A stretch of DNA of 64,000 nt from Eledone cirrhosa. Its lineage: Eukaryota; Mollusca; Cephalopoda; Octopoda; Eledonidae. Positions within the stretch are counted from its first letter, which is position 1; each line of letters begins with the position of its first letter. The notes below the pieces were generated by a model. It saw nothing but the letters and a program-made list of their open reading frames with translations. It did not search any database and was not told where the DNA came from. The position numbers and the translations under genes are program-made. Shown piece after piece: positions 13,301 through 27,666 of this stretch. The DNA lies in contig OZ024759.1 of assembly GCA_964016885.1 (NCBI GenBank), positions 6,342,433 through 6,406,432 of the forward strand, given 5' to 3'.

Positions 13301-16300
13301 GGTCCATACACGACAACCTCCACCTCATGCGATTCATCATAGAGAGGGTAGGGTGTAAACCTGGCTTCGGTGAGGCTCTGATCAATTTAGATCAGTCTAA
13401 GGCAGGATCGACCATCAATACTTGGAATCAGTTCTCAAGGCGGCCGGCTTCGGTCCCGTCTTCAGAGGCTGGATCGCTGCCATGCACACCAGCATCTGCT
13501 CGGCAGTCAAGGTGAATGGCTACCTATCAGAGCCATTCCAAATCATGCATTCCATCCGTCAGGGGTGCCCTCTCTCCTCTATTCTGTATGTGCTGACTCT
13601 CGAGCCATTATTGCGGAAGTTGGAGCTGTTGCAGGGCATCCCGATCGAACCAGGACTGCGGAAAGCAGCGTCAGCTTATGCCGACGACATTACCATAATG
13701 GTGTCGAAAACCTCGGAAATCGGGGAATTTTGGCAACCTATTACAGGAATATGAAACGTTGACAGGAGCAAGACTAAACCCAAACAAGTCTGTCGGTTTG
13801 CAACTCAGCACATGGAGAGGCAAACCCATGCCTTCCGACTGTGTCGTTGGACGCTGGATGGAGGGTGGACAAGAACTGGAACAAGGTCACGGTGAAGGTG
13901 TTTGCACTCACCCAGAAGTGGGCTGAGTGCAAACTCTCCTTGAAAGGACAAGCGGAAGTGGCGAACACTTACATAACGTCCGTCATCTACTACCGCTTGA
14001 CAGTCGTGCTTTGCCCCCGGAACGCCTACTCTTCAAGTTCCTCTGGAAGAAACAGGCTCCATTGGTGAGGAGATCCATCTGCTGTCAACACCCTTCTAAC
14101 GGAGGGCTGGGCATGCCGTGGCTGATGATGTGCAAACATGCACTGAGGCTACACCATCTCCAAATATTCCTGACCGGTGAACCGGTGTGGCTGTCGTTTG
14201 TGAGACAAGCTTTTCCAGAACTCGTCTCGCTAACAGAGCTGCAGTCCTGGGTCAAGCGAAGACCGAAAATGGGTGCCTGGCACCTCGAGTGCCTACAGGC
14301 GCTCACAGCCCTCTACCAAGTGGAAACGGCAATCAGCGGAGACTCTACAAAGACATTCTATAGGGGATTAGTGGAGGATAAGTGCGACAACGTTCTCGGG
14401 GAATCTCTAGGCATCGAGGAGGACGAACTGACCAGTCTGTTCGGGAGGACTTTCCGTCCAGGGCCTATGGATAACTTCCAGAGGTCTCTGGCCTGGCAGT
14501 GCTACCGAGGAGCTCTACCAGTTCGAGACAAAATCTACAGGCACGGACACCCTGGCAGAGATCCTACCAAAAGGACCTGTCCAAGATGCGAGCAGGACAT
14601 CGAAACCATTCTGCATGCAATTGTTCAGTACCCAGGGGTGACCGACCTGTGGAATTATGTTGAACAGCTGCTGTCACGTGTGGGATGCATCCAGTTGTCA
14701 GCCGAGTCCATCGTGAGGTTTACCACGCCGCCTTCATTTAAGAGTGAAGGAGAGGCGGTCTTCCTCTGTCTGGTGGCTATGGCGAAAGAGGTAATATGGT
14801 GGACGAGGTTAAAAGGACTGCGAGCAAACACCTTTCTCTCCGGACAACTCATCCCCTTCTTTAAGTACCACTTCAGAAGGAAGGTGAGAGTGGAGAGAGA
14901 GGTGCTACACCCCAGTAAATTCGCTGAAAGGTGGGTGAATGTGGTGAAAATGGCCCGAGTGAATGGGCCTTCTCTGTATATAAACCTGTAGGTTGAGGAA
15001 GATAAACAGAGGGAAGACAGGAACACCTACAAAACGTGTTCCTGGTGTTGAGGGTTGTTCTATCCACGGGGCGTAAAACAACCCTGCAGTAATGTTCCCC
15101 CCTATTGGGGATTTCAATTGTTATTTTATTATATATAGTTTATTGTTATTTATTAATGTCAAAGTTATATGATTTTTATGTAAAACCCCCGCTGTCACGT
15201 CTTGTAATGTCCCATTTTTGTACACCCCTGTGGCAAATAAAGAAAGATATCTATCTAAAGATATCTATCTATAAATGCAGCTATGTATCAGTGTAACTAT
15301 CATCATCATCATACGTCCACTTTTCCCTGCTTGCAAGGGTGGGATGGGTCCTCTTCAGCACAGCATCTCTCTATTTGTCACGGTCCTTCTTCATCTCCTC
15401 TATTTATGTATTCATCATCATCATCGTTTTATGTCCATTTTTCCACGGTATCATGGGTCAGACAAGTTGTCCTGTTGTGGGCAATGCTAGGTCAGGTGAC
15501 CATGTCTTGCTCATACAGAACTGATTTTGGCTTGGTTTCTACAGCTGGAGGCCCTTCCTAATGCCAACCTCATTTACAGTGTGGGCTGGGTGTTTTTTGT
15601 CGTGACATCTACACAACCATCTTACAGTGTGCACTGGGTGTTTTTTGTAATGACACCTACACAACCATCTTACAGTGTGGGCTGGGTGTTTTTTGTCATG
15701 ACACCTACACAACCATCTTACAGTGTGGGCTGGGTGTTTTTTGTAGTGACACCTACACAACCATCTTACAGTGTGGGCTGGGTGCTTTTTGTAGTGACAC
15801 CTACACAACCATCTTACAGTGTGGGCTGGGTGCTTTTTGTAGTGACACCTACACAACCATCTTACAGTGTGCGCTGGGTGCTTTTTGTAGTGACACCTAC
15901 ACAACCATCTTACAGTGTGCGCTGGGTGCTTTTTGTAGTGACACCTACACAACCATCTTACAGTGTGCGCTGGGTGCTTTTTGTAGTGACACCTACACAA
16001 CCATCTTACAGTGTGCGCTGGGTGCTTTTTGTAGTGACACCTACACAACCATCTTACAGTGTGCGCTGGGTGCTTTTTGTAGTGACACCTACACAACCAT
16101 CTTACAGTGTGGACTGGGTGCTTTTTGTAGTGACACCTACACAACCATCTTACAGTGTGGGCTGGGTGTTTTTTGTAGTGACACCTACACAACCATCTAC
16201 CTCTACAATTCCCCATACATCCCCCCACCCAGGTTCTCAATCCATATTATAAAGTGACCACCCTGGAGCCACGACAATAAGCCCCAGCCCACACTGTAAA

Positions 16301-19300
16301 TGTGGTTGGCGTTAGGAAGGGCATCATGCCGTAGAAACCAAGCCAAAATCAGTTGTGTATGAGCAAGAAAAGCTGCCAGATAAAAGATGAGGAAGACCAA
16401 GGAAGACATGGTTGGAAATGATGGCGGAGTGAATGAAAACCAGGGTTGTTGGTGAGGAGGAAGAGAGCAGCCGATAGGGAAAAATAGGGAAGTTTATCAC
16501 AGTTCTTTCCGCAAGACTAACCCCTGCTTTAACCCTTTACATTACTCTTTATATACTATTGTATTTTCATGGTAAAGGCTTTACCTCACATAATATCGAA
16601 TCTATGAGATTTTGGTATTATTTATTTTGAGAACAATAACTTAACATAAGTATGAGTGGCTGGTTATGGCTGGTTTGAACAGAAAGGGGCGAGAGAATTC
16701 TGGCCAGATACGGTTGGTTAAAATGCTAAAGGGTTAAACCTGTTGTTGATAGTTGTAATCTAAAGACTTAGCAGCACCTGAAGATCGTTATAGAAAGGTA
16801 TTTTTACCTGTACATTTTGTAGAATGTTATTAACCAGCATGACACGGCGCCGGGCATTGCTCAATTTCTTTACATAAGGTTCAAGATCAACCGGTACCTG
16901 CTGACTGTCAGAGATCTTCTTTAAGTCTGAAATACAATGAAGATAATGGTTAGTGTAGTAGTAGTTGTTGTGTCTAAAATATAATGAAGATAGTGGTACA
17001 ATAGTTGTTATTCTTGTCGTTGTTGTCTTTAAGTGTGAAATACAAGATAGAACTGAAGAGATGGTGACATGATGGAGATTTGGCTGCTACTTTTAGCAGG
17101 TCAAGTAATTTCTACTGCAAGCATTAACCCTTTACATTACACTATATATACTATTGAATTTTTGTGGTAAAGGCTTTATCTCACATAATATCGAATCAAT
17201 ACCATAACATCAATATGAGCGGCTTGTTACAGCCAGTTTGAACAGAAAGAGGTGAGAGAACTCTGGGCGGATATGGCTGGTTTAACTTGTCGACTGCTAC
17301 ATATATTTTACATGGAGTTACTAGTTTATTGATCTCACATTTGTCAATCAAAATAGTCATTTTGCTGGGGAAAAAAATCCAGCACAGCAACTGTAGCTAC
17401 AGTTGCTGTGCTGGGTTTTTTTCCCTAACAAAATGACTATTTTGATTGACAAATGTGACATCAATAAACTAGTAACTCCATCTAGCTTTGAAGTTATGAA
17501 CTGTTGGAAAGGAGTTCCTAACTTTGAAGATATGAACTGCTGGAAAGGAGTTTATAACTTTGAAGATATGAACTGCTGGAAAGGAGTTTATAACTTTGAA
17601 GTTATGAACTGTTGGAAAGGAGTTCAAATATGTTAGATCGAATTATCTTGTCTGTGACACTGAAGAGGTTATGAAAAGATAACTTACCAATTGCCAGGCT
17701 GTCAATCTGTTGACGGAGTTCGACTTGACTCTCTCTATTAGAAACAAAAATACAATATATATATATATACAGATTAGAAAGAAATGAAGCTTGCATGCTC
17801 CGATGGATGTGTAATAGTAATGTACGCGAAAGGTGAAGCATAAACGGATTAAGAGAGAGACTAAGCATAAGAGGTATCAAATGTTGTGTTCTGGAAAGGA
17901 GATTGTGTTGGTATGGCCATGTGATGCATATGAAGGACCTTGCTCACCTACACCTCTCTAAGACAATAACACTGGATCGAGACCTTTGGCGCCATGCAGT
18001 TGTACAGAAGACCCGACTGTCATTGCATACAAACCTACAGTCAGTAGGCACCTCTTAACCCAATATACACTCCACCCCCACACCCTACCCCATCTTCCTT
18101 TCCCGTTCCGTCCACTGTGTCGATGACATAACAATCTGCACTGTAAGGTGGCCGTGTAGGAGACACGGTGAAAAGGCTCCCAGTCCACACTGTAAAGATG
18201 GTTGGTGTTAGGAAGGGCATCCAGCTGTAGAAATCAAGCCAGAATCAGTTCCTGTATGAGCAAGGCATGGTCAGCCGACCAAACACTGCCCACAACAGGA
18301 CAACCCGTCTAACCCATGCTAGCGTGGAAGAACGGACGTAAAACGGTGATGATGATGATGATGATGATTACTGGTACTTTATTTTATCGACCCCGTAAGG
18401 ATGAAAGGCAAAGTTAACCTCGGCGGGATTTAAACTCAGAATGGCAAGGGCCGTAACTCTATGCGTCAAAGCATGGCGTCCGACCCTCAACCGATACTGC
18501 CAATCCACCGCCATTTTATATATATATATATATATATAATATTATTCAAAATATTAATAAATGAGAAATATCATAACCAAAGTATATATTACATTATACA
18601 TATTTCATTATACATATATTTCATTATACATATATTTTATTATACACTAGCAGTGGTACCCGGCGTTGCACGGGATAAGGTATTTTGTAACGCGGGCTGC
18701 CAATAGACCTAAAAACTGCATGCCTGGACAATATGTAAAGAAAATAAACCGAATACTCTGATAATCTTTAAGATTTTCCTCGATGAAGCAGGAAAAATGC
18801 AGGTTTTCACCTAGGGGATCAAGAAAATTAATTTTTTTATGTGCATAATATGCTTTGAAATTTGGGGAAAAGCGGCTAGACGTAACGCCTCCAAAAATCC
18901 CCAAGAAGCTGAAAAAATGAAGTTTTTCACCTAATGCGGGCCCTAGGAGATAAAAAAAAGTTGAAACAAGTAATACACATGTAAAGTTTGAAAAAGATCG
19001 GTTGGGTACTTGTCGAGTTTTAGGGATTCAAACTCTCTCTCACACACACACACACACGCGCGCGCGCACACACACACACACACGCGCGCACGCACACACA
19101 CATCCTCAAGGAAGTGACGTAATGCAGACAGATATTATAAGGGCGCGACGTTATAAGTATGTATCTATCTAAAAAGAGAAAGACTAAGAATTATAGAGCG
19201 AGATCGCTAAATCGCCTAATGTGGTCCCTGGGACATAGAAAATTCGAAATTCTTTTTGCTCAGAACACTCCCTGAAACATAAGTATTACATGTGTAAAGT

Positions 19301-22300
19301 TTGAAAACAGTAGGTTGGGTGGTTCTCGAGTTTTAGGGATTCAAACTAACACACACACAGACAGACATCCTCAGTTTTATATATATATACCAGCAGAAAG
19401 GCCCGGCATTACTCGGGATTTGCTATAGGGTTCTTATATATTTGATATATATTTATCCTTATTGAGCCTCGTGAAATAAATACGTTTATTTATATTTTGT
19501 TATTGTGTATGCAAAAATATCTGTACACGAATATATAATTATATAAATATATATATAGTATATCTTAAACAGAGAATGTCTGTCTGTCTGTCAGCTTACT
19601 AAAACTTGTGAACCACCCAACCGATTGTTTTCAAACTTTACACATGTAATACTTATGGTCCTGTGAGTGTTTTGAGCAAAACATATTTCAAATTTTCAAT
19701 GCCCTAGGGACCGCGTTAGGCGATTTAGCGATCTCTCTCTATAATTCTTAGTCTTTCTTTTTAGATAGATACATAGATATAATGTTGCGCCCTTACAATA
19801 TCTGTCTGTATGTCTGACTGTCTGCATTACGTCATTATGATGCGATCAGTGTGTGTGTGTATATATATATCGTAATGCAGACAGCAAGACTTATAGCTTT
19901 CCTTCCCCTCTTCCAGCGTCTCTCTCTCTCCCGCTATCCCCCTCTTTTAGTCTGTCTGTTTCTTTCACTCCCACTCTTTCTCTTTATAACTCACTCACAT
20001 TAATACTAAAGGGTTAAGGTATTGTTCTCAAAATAAATAATATTAAATCTATGAGATTTTTATATTATGTGAGATAAAGCCTTTACCATGAAAATATTAT
20101 AGTATATATAGAGTAATATAAATGTTATGTGGGATATTATGTGAGATAAAGCCTTTACCATGAAAATATTATAGTATATATAGAGTAATATAAATGTTAT
20201 GTGGGATATTATGTGAGATAAAGCCTTTACCATGAAAATATTATAGTATATATAGAGTAGTGTAAATGTTATGTGGGATATTATGCGAGATAAAGCCTTT
20301 ACCATGATAATAATATAGTATATATAGAGTAGTGTAAATGTTATGTGAGATATTATGCGAGATAAAGCCTTTACCATGATTATAAATATAGTATATATAG
20401 AGTAATGTAAATGCTAAAGGGTTAATTCCATCAGACCATGTGAGAGAGTTTATAATCACTCACGCACACATACACACTCACGCATGCAAACGCACACAAA
20501 CTCACACACACACACGCGCGCACGTACACACACACGCAATAGTTATTCCACTGTCATGTATCTTTGACGCATACAACTCTCAAAAGACGGCGCCTGTCAC
20601 TATCTCTCTCTCTCCCGCTATCCCCCTCTTTTAGTCTATCTGTTTCTTTCACTCTCACTCTTTCTCTCTGTAACTCGTTCACATTTCTCCCCTCTATCGA
20701 AAAACGCTGTGACGAATGGGGAGAAGGAGGAGGAGGAGTAGAGAGCCACTTCTTCACTTCACCTCTCCGTTTCTTTCTCTCCCCTCTCACTCCCTCATTA
20801 TGTACAGACATTGGCCACTTCACTAATTTGATCCCCAGGTCAGAATAATTTGAAATTTTTTTTTGCTCAAAACACTTCCGGGCCATACGGGTTACATGTG
20901 TAAAGTTTGAAAAAAAAACGGTTGGGTACTTCTCGAGTTTTAGGGAAACAGACACACAGACAGACATCCTCTGTTTTATATATAGAGATATTCAATCTCT
21001 TATATATTTTATCTGATGAAAACGTACTGAAACACCATTGTACCTTTGAAATATGTATAATAAAATATATACTTTGGTTATGATATTTCTCATTTATTAA
21101 TATTTTGAATAATATTATAGATACTCCAAATAAATTTCTGTTGAGTGCTTCTAATCTATTGTAAAATTGAATTTGTTGAATAATCAAACGGACCATATAA
21201 ACTTTTGGTTATATATATATATATCATCATCATCGTTTAACGTCCATTTCCTACACGACCACTTTACAGTGTGGACTGGATGTTGTGGTACCAACATAAC
21301 TTTACAGAGATAGGCTGGTGTTGGTGGATGTAGGAGGATGGAGCAGGGGATGTGTGGTGGGGTGTATATTTGGTTAAGAGGGGCCTACTGACTGTAGGTT
21401 AACTTTGTATGTAAGGAAAGGTGGGTCTTCTGTATTACTGATAGTGCCAAAGATCTCGATCCATTGACATTGTCTTAGAGAGGTGTAAGTGTGCAAGGTC
21501 AGATTTTATCACCTTATCCCATGTGTTTTGGGGTCTACGTTCACTTAAAAAAGACGCTTCCATGCGAGTGAGACACGGTCTCCCAACCATTCCCACATCA
21601 AATGGAACAAAACAGTCTAACCTATGCTAGTGTGGAAGATGGATGTTAAACAATGATGATGATAATACAGTAGAACCTCACAGTTCCCCCATTGTACCAG
21701 TAATTTGTTGTATGAGCCAAGGCTCATACAAATGTTTGTCTTGTAATACGAGTGGAAATCCGCAGTAAGAGCGAGTTTCATACAATTAATAAAACCAGTT
21801 TACATATTTCTTTTGCATTCTCTTTTATTATATTTTTATAATTGTCATTTTCCTTGTAACTGGACCCTTTCTGTTTTAAAACCCATACAAAAATGATTTT
21901 TGGGAGGGATTTGGGGGATGGAACATTATTTATATTTTAATTAATTTCAATGGAGAAAATTGATTTGTAAATCAAGCTCGGTCATGGAATGAATTAAACT
22001 TGTACTGCAAGGTATCACTGTATATATGTGTGTATATATGTATGTGTAAGCACTCAGTCTACACTGTATAGTGATCATATAGGTGATACCATAAAAAGCA
22101 CCCAACCCACACTGTAAAGTGGTTGTGTAGATGCCATGACAAAAAACACCCAGTCCACACTGTAAGGTGGTCATTCTGACATTTCAAAAAGCATTCAGTG
22201 CATACTGTAAAGTGATAGCTTTGGGCCACAATAAAAGTCACCCAGTCCTCACTGTAAAAGTGATTGACCTTAAGAAGGGCATCCACCTTCTGTGTAAGCA

Positions 22301-25300
22301 AGAGACAGTCATCTAATCTGACTTGTCTCACCAGGACAACCTGCCTGATAACCTGTTATCATGCTGGTGTCACAACAGAAAGACCCAGTCCACCATGTGA
22401 TAACGACAGATTCGTGTTTCAGGATTTCGACCCATCAACAGTGACGCTTCCTCGCTCGGTATAGAGACAAGAATAAGCTATAGCTTATATACATCGCATG
22501 AAACATCGGCTGGCGACATATTTACATATAATTATTTCTACGTTTGGCACAAGTCCAGCAATTACCTCAGTGCATTACTGGAACTTTATTTTATCGACAC
22601 CCCCGTAAAGATGAAAGGCAAAGTTAACCGTGGCAGCATTTGAACTCAGAACGTAAAGGGCCATAACGCATGGTGTCTGACGCTCTACAGATTCTGCCAA
22701 TCCACCGCCCTTTATTATATTTACATATAGTGCGAGCTTGACTAACTAGGTTTAATTACCAGAAGTACTAACATAGTGTTGTTCATAATGTGGCTATGGT
22801 GTGGTGTGCAGTGGCCAGAGGCTGGGGAGTGCTTGACCGGAAGAGTGCTTGACCGGAAGGGTGCTTGACTGGAAGGGTGCTCGACCGGAAGGGTGCTCGA
22901 CCGGAAGGGCCAGCAGGCCTGCCTCTCTCTAGCATGGTCAGCGAAGGTGGTGGACGTCAGTTTTGGAGCTCCCAGTTAACGAGTTGGATTGTACACATGT
23001 GGGAGAGGAGAAACCAACCATTGGATTACCGGTGCCAGCGATAAGCGGCAAGTGAAGTAGCTTTTTCTAACCACAAGCTATTTCGGCACTGGAAGACGAT
23101 AAAAAAAAAATGAAAAAAAAAAAGAACTTTCTCGAAAACAAAGCTACTGGAAAATGGAGAGGAGTCTGTTGTTTTTTATTACTTACTGCAGGACAAAATT
23201 AGGATATGGCGACGAGATTACGAATGAGCAGAGAAGCGATTAGAGCATTTACTGGTGAAGGCGATGTTGTCGCCTGGTTGCGAAAAGTCCGGCTGGTCAC
23301 AAGCTTACAGAAGATAGAAGATGTGACTGGCCTCATGGCACGAAGGGGATGCGTTGGCACTCTTCCTAGAGATGGATGAACACAGCCAAAGGGATGCGCA
23401 AAAGATTGAGAGGCGTATGATGGAAGCGTTCGTGGAAGGACCATTAGCCTCTTTTGCTAAGCTGGCAAGGATTAGATGGAACGGTGAACGCGTTGACATT
23501 TTCGCAGCGGGACCACGGCGATTGGCCATGTTGGCTGGATATCAGGTGGAATGCGAACGCACGGTGCGGTTGGCGTTCATAAATGGATTTCCAGACGACA
23601 TAGCGGTGAAACTGCAGCAAGCCCCGGGTTACAAGGAAATGGAGATGCGTGCACTGGTGGAGCAAGCCCGCATCATAGCAGAAGATGCCAAGAAGAGTGT
23701 CCGGCGATAGCAACTACAGAGGCTCAAGGCAGCTGGCAGCGAAATGGTGAAAGGGAGGCAACCACGGCACGCGAACGTCTAGAGGTCGTTGTTTTAGGTG
23801 CCAGGGCACAGAGGTGGAGAGGGAAGAGCAACGTAAGGACAGTCGACAGGTCGCAGCGAGGTGGAGATGGCGGTACAGGGAAAGAAAATAAGGCTTTCTG
23901 CCATCGTAGTCAACAACGTGGTGGATGGGATCGGCGTAGTTATGGGCATGGATGCAATTGGCCGTCTAGGAGGCGTCACAGTGAACAATATCGGTGTGTA
24001 GTTTGGCGGCGCCGCATCGGTATGCGCTGTGAGTACGCAACAGGAGAACCAGAAGGCCCACGAGGAGAAATATCCCGCTTACACTGTACAAGGCCGTGTT
24101 TGATGGGCAACGATGGGTTGTTGAATGGTACTGGAAGGGAGAACCACCAACACTGAAGACAGAAGTGGGCTGCTATCAACACACATTGAAGGGAGACATT
24201 AGGAGCGAGTTTGAGCGAGAGGTAGAGAGATGGATTGAGGAGGGCTGCTTCCCTGGAAAGAGGAGGTGAAGTGCGGAGTATTGCCGTTAATGGCGGTGGC
24301 GCAACCCACAAAGAACAAGGTGAGGCTGGTACTGGACTTTCGGGAGCTGAACGAGCACGTGTCATGCCACACGGGTGTCGAGGTCACGGATGTCTGTGGG
24401 GCAAACCCTGCGTGAGTGGAGACGCATGACGAGGGCTTCCGCAATCGTCGATCTAAAGTCGGCATACTTGCAATTGCATATAGATGAGAAGCTCTGGCAG
24501 TATCAGCTGGTCAGGTATAAAGGCTGGACATATTGCCTGACCAGGCTCGGTTTCGGGCTGAGCTCTGCATCGAAGATCATGGCGGAGGTCCTCAAGACCA
24601 TTCTGGGAAAGGCCGACAAGATGAAGAGGGTCACTAATTCCTACATTGACGACATCCTAGGGGACGAGACTGTAGTGTCGGCGGTGGAGGTCACGAGCCA
24701 TTTACAGGGGTATGGACTGGCTGCGAAGCCGTCAGAAGCGTTGGAGGGAGGAACCGCACTGGGACTTAGGCTACGGCAAGACAAGACGGGTGTGTTAGTA
24801 TTCTGGAGGGGAAATGAAGTTCCAGAACTGGACCCAAGTATGAGTAGGCGGAAGCTTTTCTCGGCGTGTGGAAAGTTGGTGGGTCACTACCCGATTGCTG
24901 GGTGGCTCCGGACGGCATGCAGCTATGTCAAGAGACGAGCGGGCGGGGTGACTTGGAGTGACAGAGTGGGAGAGAGGACGGTGGCCATGATGCAGGAGAT
25001 CATGGAGAGGGTGAAGGCCGACAACCCAGTGCGGGGACGCTAGTATGTTCCCAAATCGCAGAGCGGGACCATATGGTGCGATGCCAGCAGTATAGCGCTG
25101 GGTGTCACGTTGGAGATAGGAGGTGTTGAGGTTGAGGATGCAGCCTGGCTTAGGAAGAAGGACGATTGCAACCTCATCAATGTAGCCGAACTGGACACGG
25201 TGTTGAGAGGGGTGAACCTCGCCCTGAGGTGAGGACTGCGCACCATCGAGATTCGCACCGACTCGGCTACTGTACTCGGATGGGTGAGATCAGTGCTCAC

Positions 25301-26472
25301 CAGTGAGAAGAGAATGCGAACGAGAGGGGCGGCGGAGATGCTGATAAAGCGCCGCCTGGGAACTTTAGGAGAGCTGGCCACCGAGTTCGACCTGAGGCTG
25401 AGCGTAGTTTTCGTGCCCTCAGAGAAAAATAGGGCGGACGTCTTAACTAGGGTGAAGAAGGCCTGGATGGAAGCGCCGGAGGATGTAGAAGAGGAGATAG
25501 CTGCCGTGTGTCGGCTGACCGAGTCGGATCTGAAAGGGTTGCATGACATACACCACATGGGAGTGGTGCACGCCACCACAACGGCCAGTGGAGAGAGAGA
25601 ATGCATTCATGCAGGTGGGCGAAGAAGTCTGGGTTAAGCCCCCAGATGCACGTTGCACATCTCAATGGGGAAGGGGAACGGTGACGGCCGTAAATTCCCA
25701 GAACAATGTGTCCATGGACGAGTACCACGTCATGTCCTGGATGTCCGTAGAATTACTGTGTCAACGGACTCCTAGCAAGAGGAAACCCAAAGTGCCGCCC
25801 CAACACTGCGGAGATCGCAAAGAAGTAGCAAACCACCATCCTGGACAGCAGACATTCATATGCAGCAGGACGAGGGGGAAATTGATCCTTGAGATCAGGA
25901 GGGCGTGTGGGTATGGTGTGGTGTGCGGTGGCTGGAGGCTGGGGAGTGCTCGAACGGAAGAGTGCTTGACTGGAAGGGTGCTTGACCGGAAGGGCCAGCA
26001 GGCCTGCCTCTCTCTAGCGTGGTCAGCGAAGGTGGTGGACGTCAGTTTTGGAGCTCCCGGTTAACGAGTTGGATTGTACGCACATGGGAGAGGAGAAACC
26101 AACCATTGGATTACCGGTGCCAGCGATAAGCGGTAAGTGAAGTAGCTTTTTCTAACCACACATAATAGAGGTGTATATGAAGGCATATACTATATGTGGA
26201 TGTATAATTGTTTCTACTTTAGGCACAAGGCCAGCAATTACCCAGTGCATTACTGGTACTTTATTTTATCGACCCCGTATGGACGAAAGGCAAAGTTAAC
26301 CTCGGCGGGATTTGAACTCAGATCGTAAAGGGACGTAACTCTATGCTAGAAAGCATGTCCGATGTATAATAAACGTGTGTTGATAAAAACCAGACCGGAA
26401 GTCAGTAAGTAGAACAAACCGGAAGATTGATAATGCCAACTGTAAACATGACATAAATTAGAATAAAACCAG

Positions 26473-26551
<79 letters not shown>

Positions 26552-26561
26552 AATATATATA

Positions 26562-26599
<38 letters not shown>

Positions 26600-26617
26600 A
26601 ATATAAATATATATATA

Positions 26618-26650
<33 letters not shown>

Positions 26651-26778
26651 CTGTGGAACTATAGAGCAGGCAAATGTATGATTTGAAATGCAACAAACGA
26701 AAGTGTTCCAACGGTCAAAGGTCAATCAAGGCCAAATTTGAGTGTGGTACTGTCTCTTACCATTTCTTAGACACACGC

Positions 26779-26851
<73 letters not shown>

Positions 26852-27630
26852 ATCTCGTTGAGAGAGCACATCAGGAGCGAAGTCATCAGACAGAAGTCCG
26901 GCGTGAGGGATGTCAACACGGAATATATGCGCAGCAAGTTAAGATGGGCTGGACACGTTGCCCGGTTCATCTATAATCGGTGGACCCGCGCAGTTGTCGA
27001 GTGGTACCCGCGAGAGCGGAAACGACCACTCGGAAGGCCTCCACGAAAGTGGAGTTACGATTTTAGGAATATGATTGGGACTACATGGATGAGGAGAGCA
27101 CGATCCAGAGAGGAATGGACGGCGTGCTGTGACCAGCGGCGCCGAATGGACGTCCAACAGACTGGTCGGTCAACGTGATCAAGGTGATATATATATATAT
27201 ATCATATATACATATATATGTGTGGTAAACACAATGTAAACAAAAGAAAATCGACATTCCACGTCATATATATTATATACAGACATATGTTATATGTGTG
27301 TATATTTGGTATAAATGGAAGTAGATACCAATCGTTTGAGGCGATCAGAAAATACTGGATTGTTAGAAAAGTTAATAGATATTTCGTCCAGAGTAAAGAC
27401 TAAGGGAAGTATGACATGATAAATATATTGACCAGGTGTATGTAGTCATAGTTTATAACCACGATAAATACAGTTATATGTGTGTATGTATGTGTATATA
27501 TATATATATATATATATAAAAGCAAAATTTAATATCATTGAATATATATATATATATATACTCTACTACCCTAAGTATTGAGTACTCTGGTGCGTTATGG
27601 TCCATCTGGTTCCTTACCACAACTCCTTCG

Positions 27631-27666
<36 letters not shown>

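Larger units (their letters stand above)
22789..26160 (+). mobile_element. LTR retrotransposon (Ty3/gypsy-like), 3.4 kb, integrase core deleted
   Basis: The LTRs at 22789-23075 and 25906-26160 begin TGTGG and end CCACA, and the element is flanked by CATAA on both sides (22784-22788 and 26161-26165), a 5-bp target duplication. The interior has remnants of gag, a CFRCQG zinc-knuckle relic near 23788, protease-like sequence, RT with YIDD, RNase H, and an integrase N-terminal stretch (HDIHHMGV) joined directly to an integrase C-terminal tail ([19 protein letters not shown]). The catalytic integrase core is missing. A purine-rich stretch at 25869-25882 may be the polypurine tract. It lies in SNAPIN intron 1, antisense. 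Confidence 0.92.

Noticed and set aside
15527..16252. 241- and 233-codon frames on both strands
   Set aside because: 48-bp tandem repeat of RTE 3' UTR origin, open because 48 is divisible by three.
26480..26848. Ile-Tyr alternating frames in TA tracts here and elsewhere
   Set aside because: Simple TA repeats.
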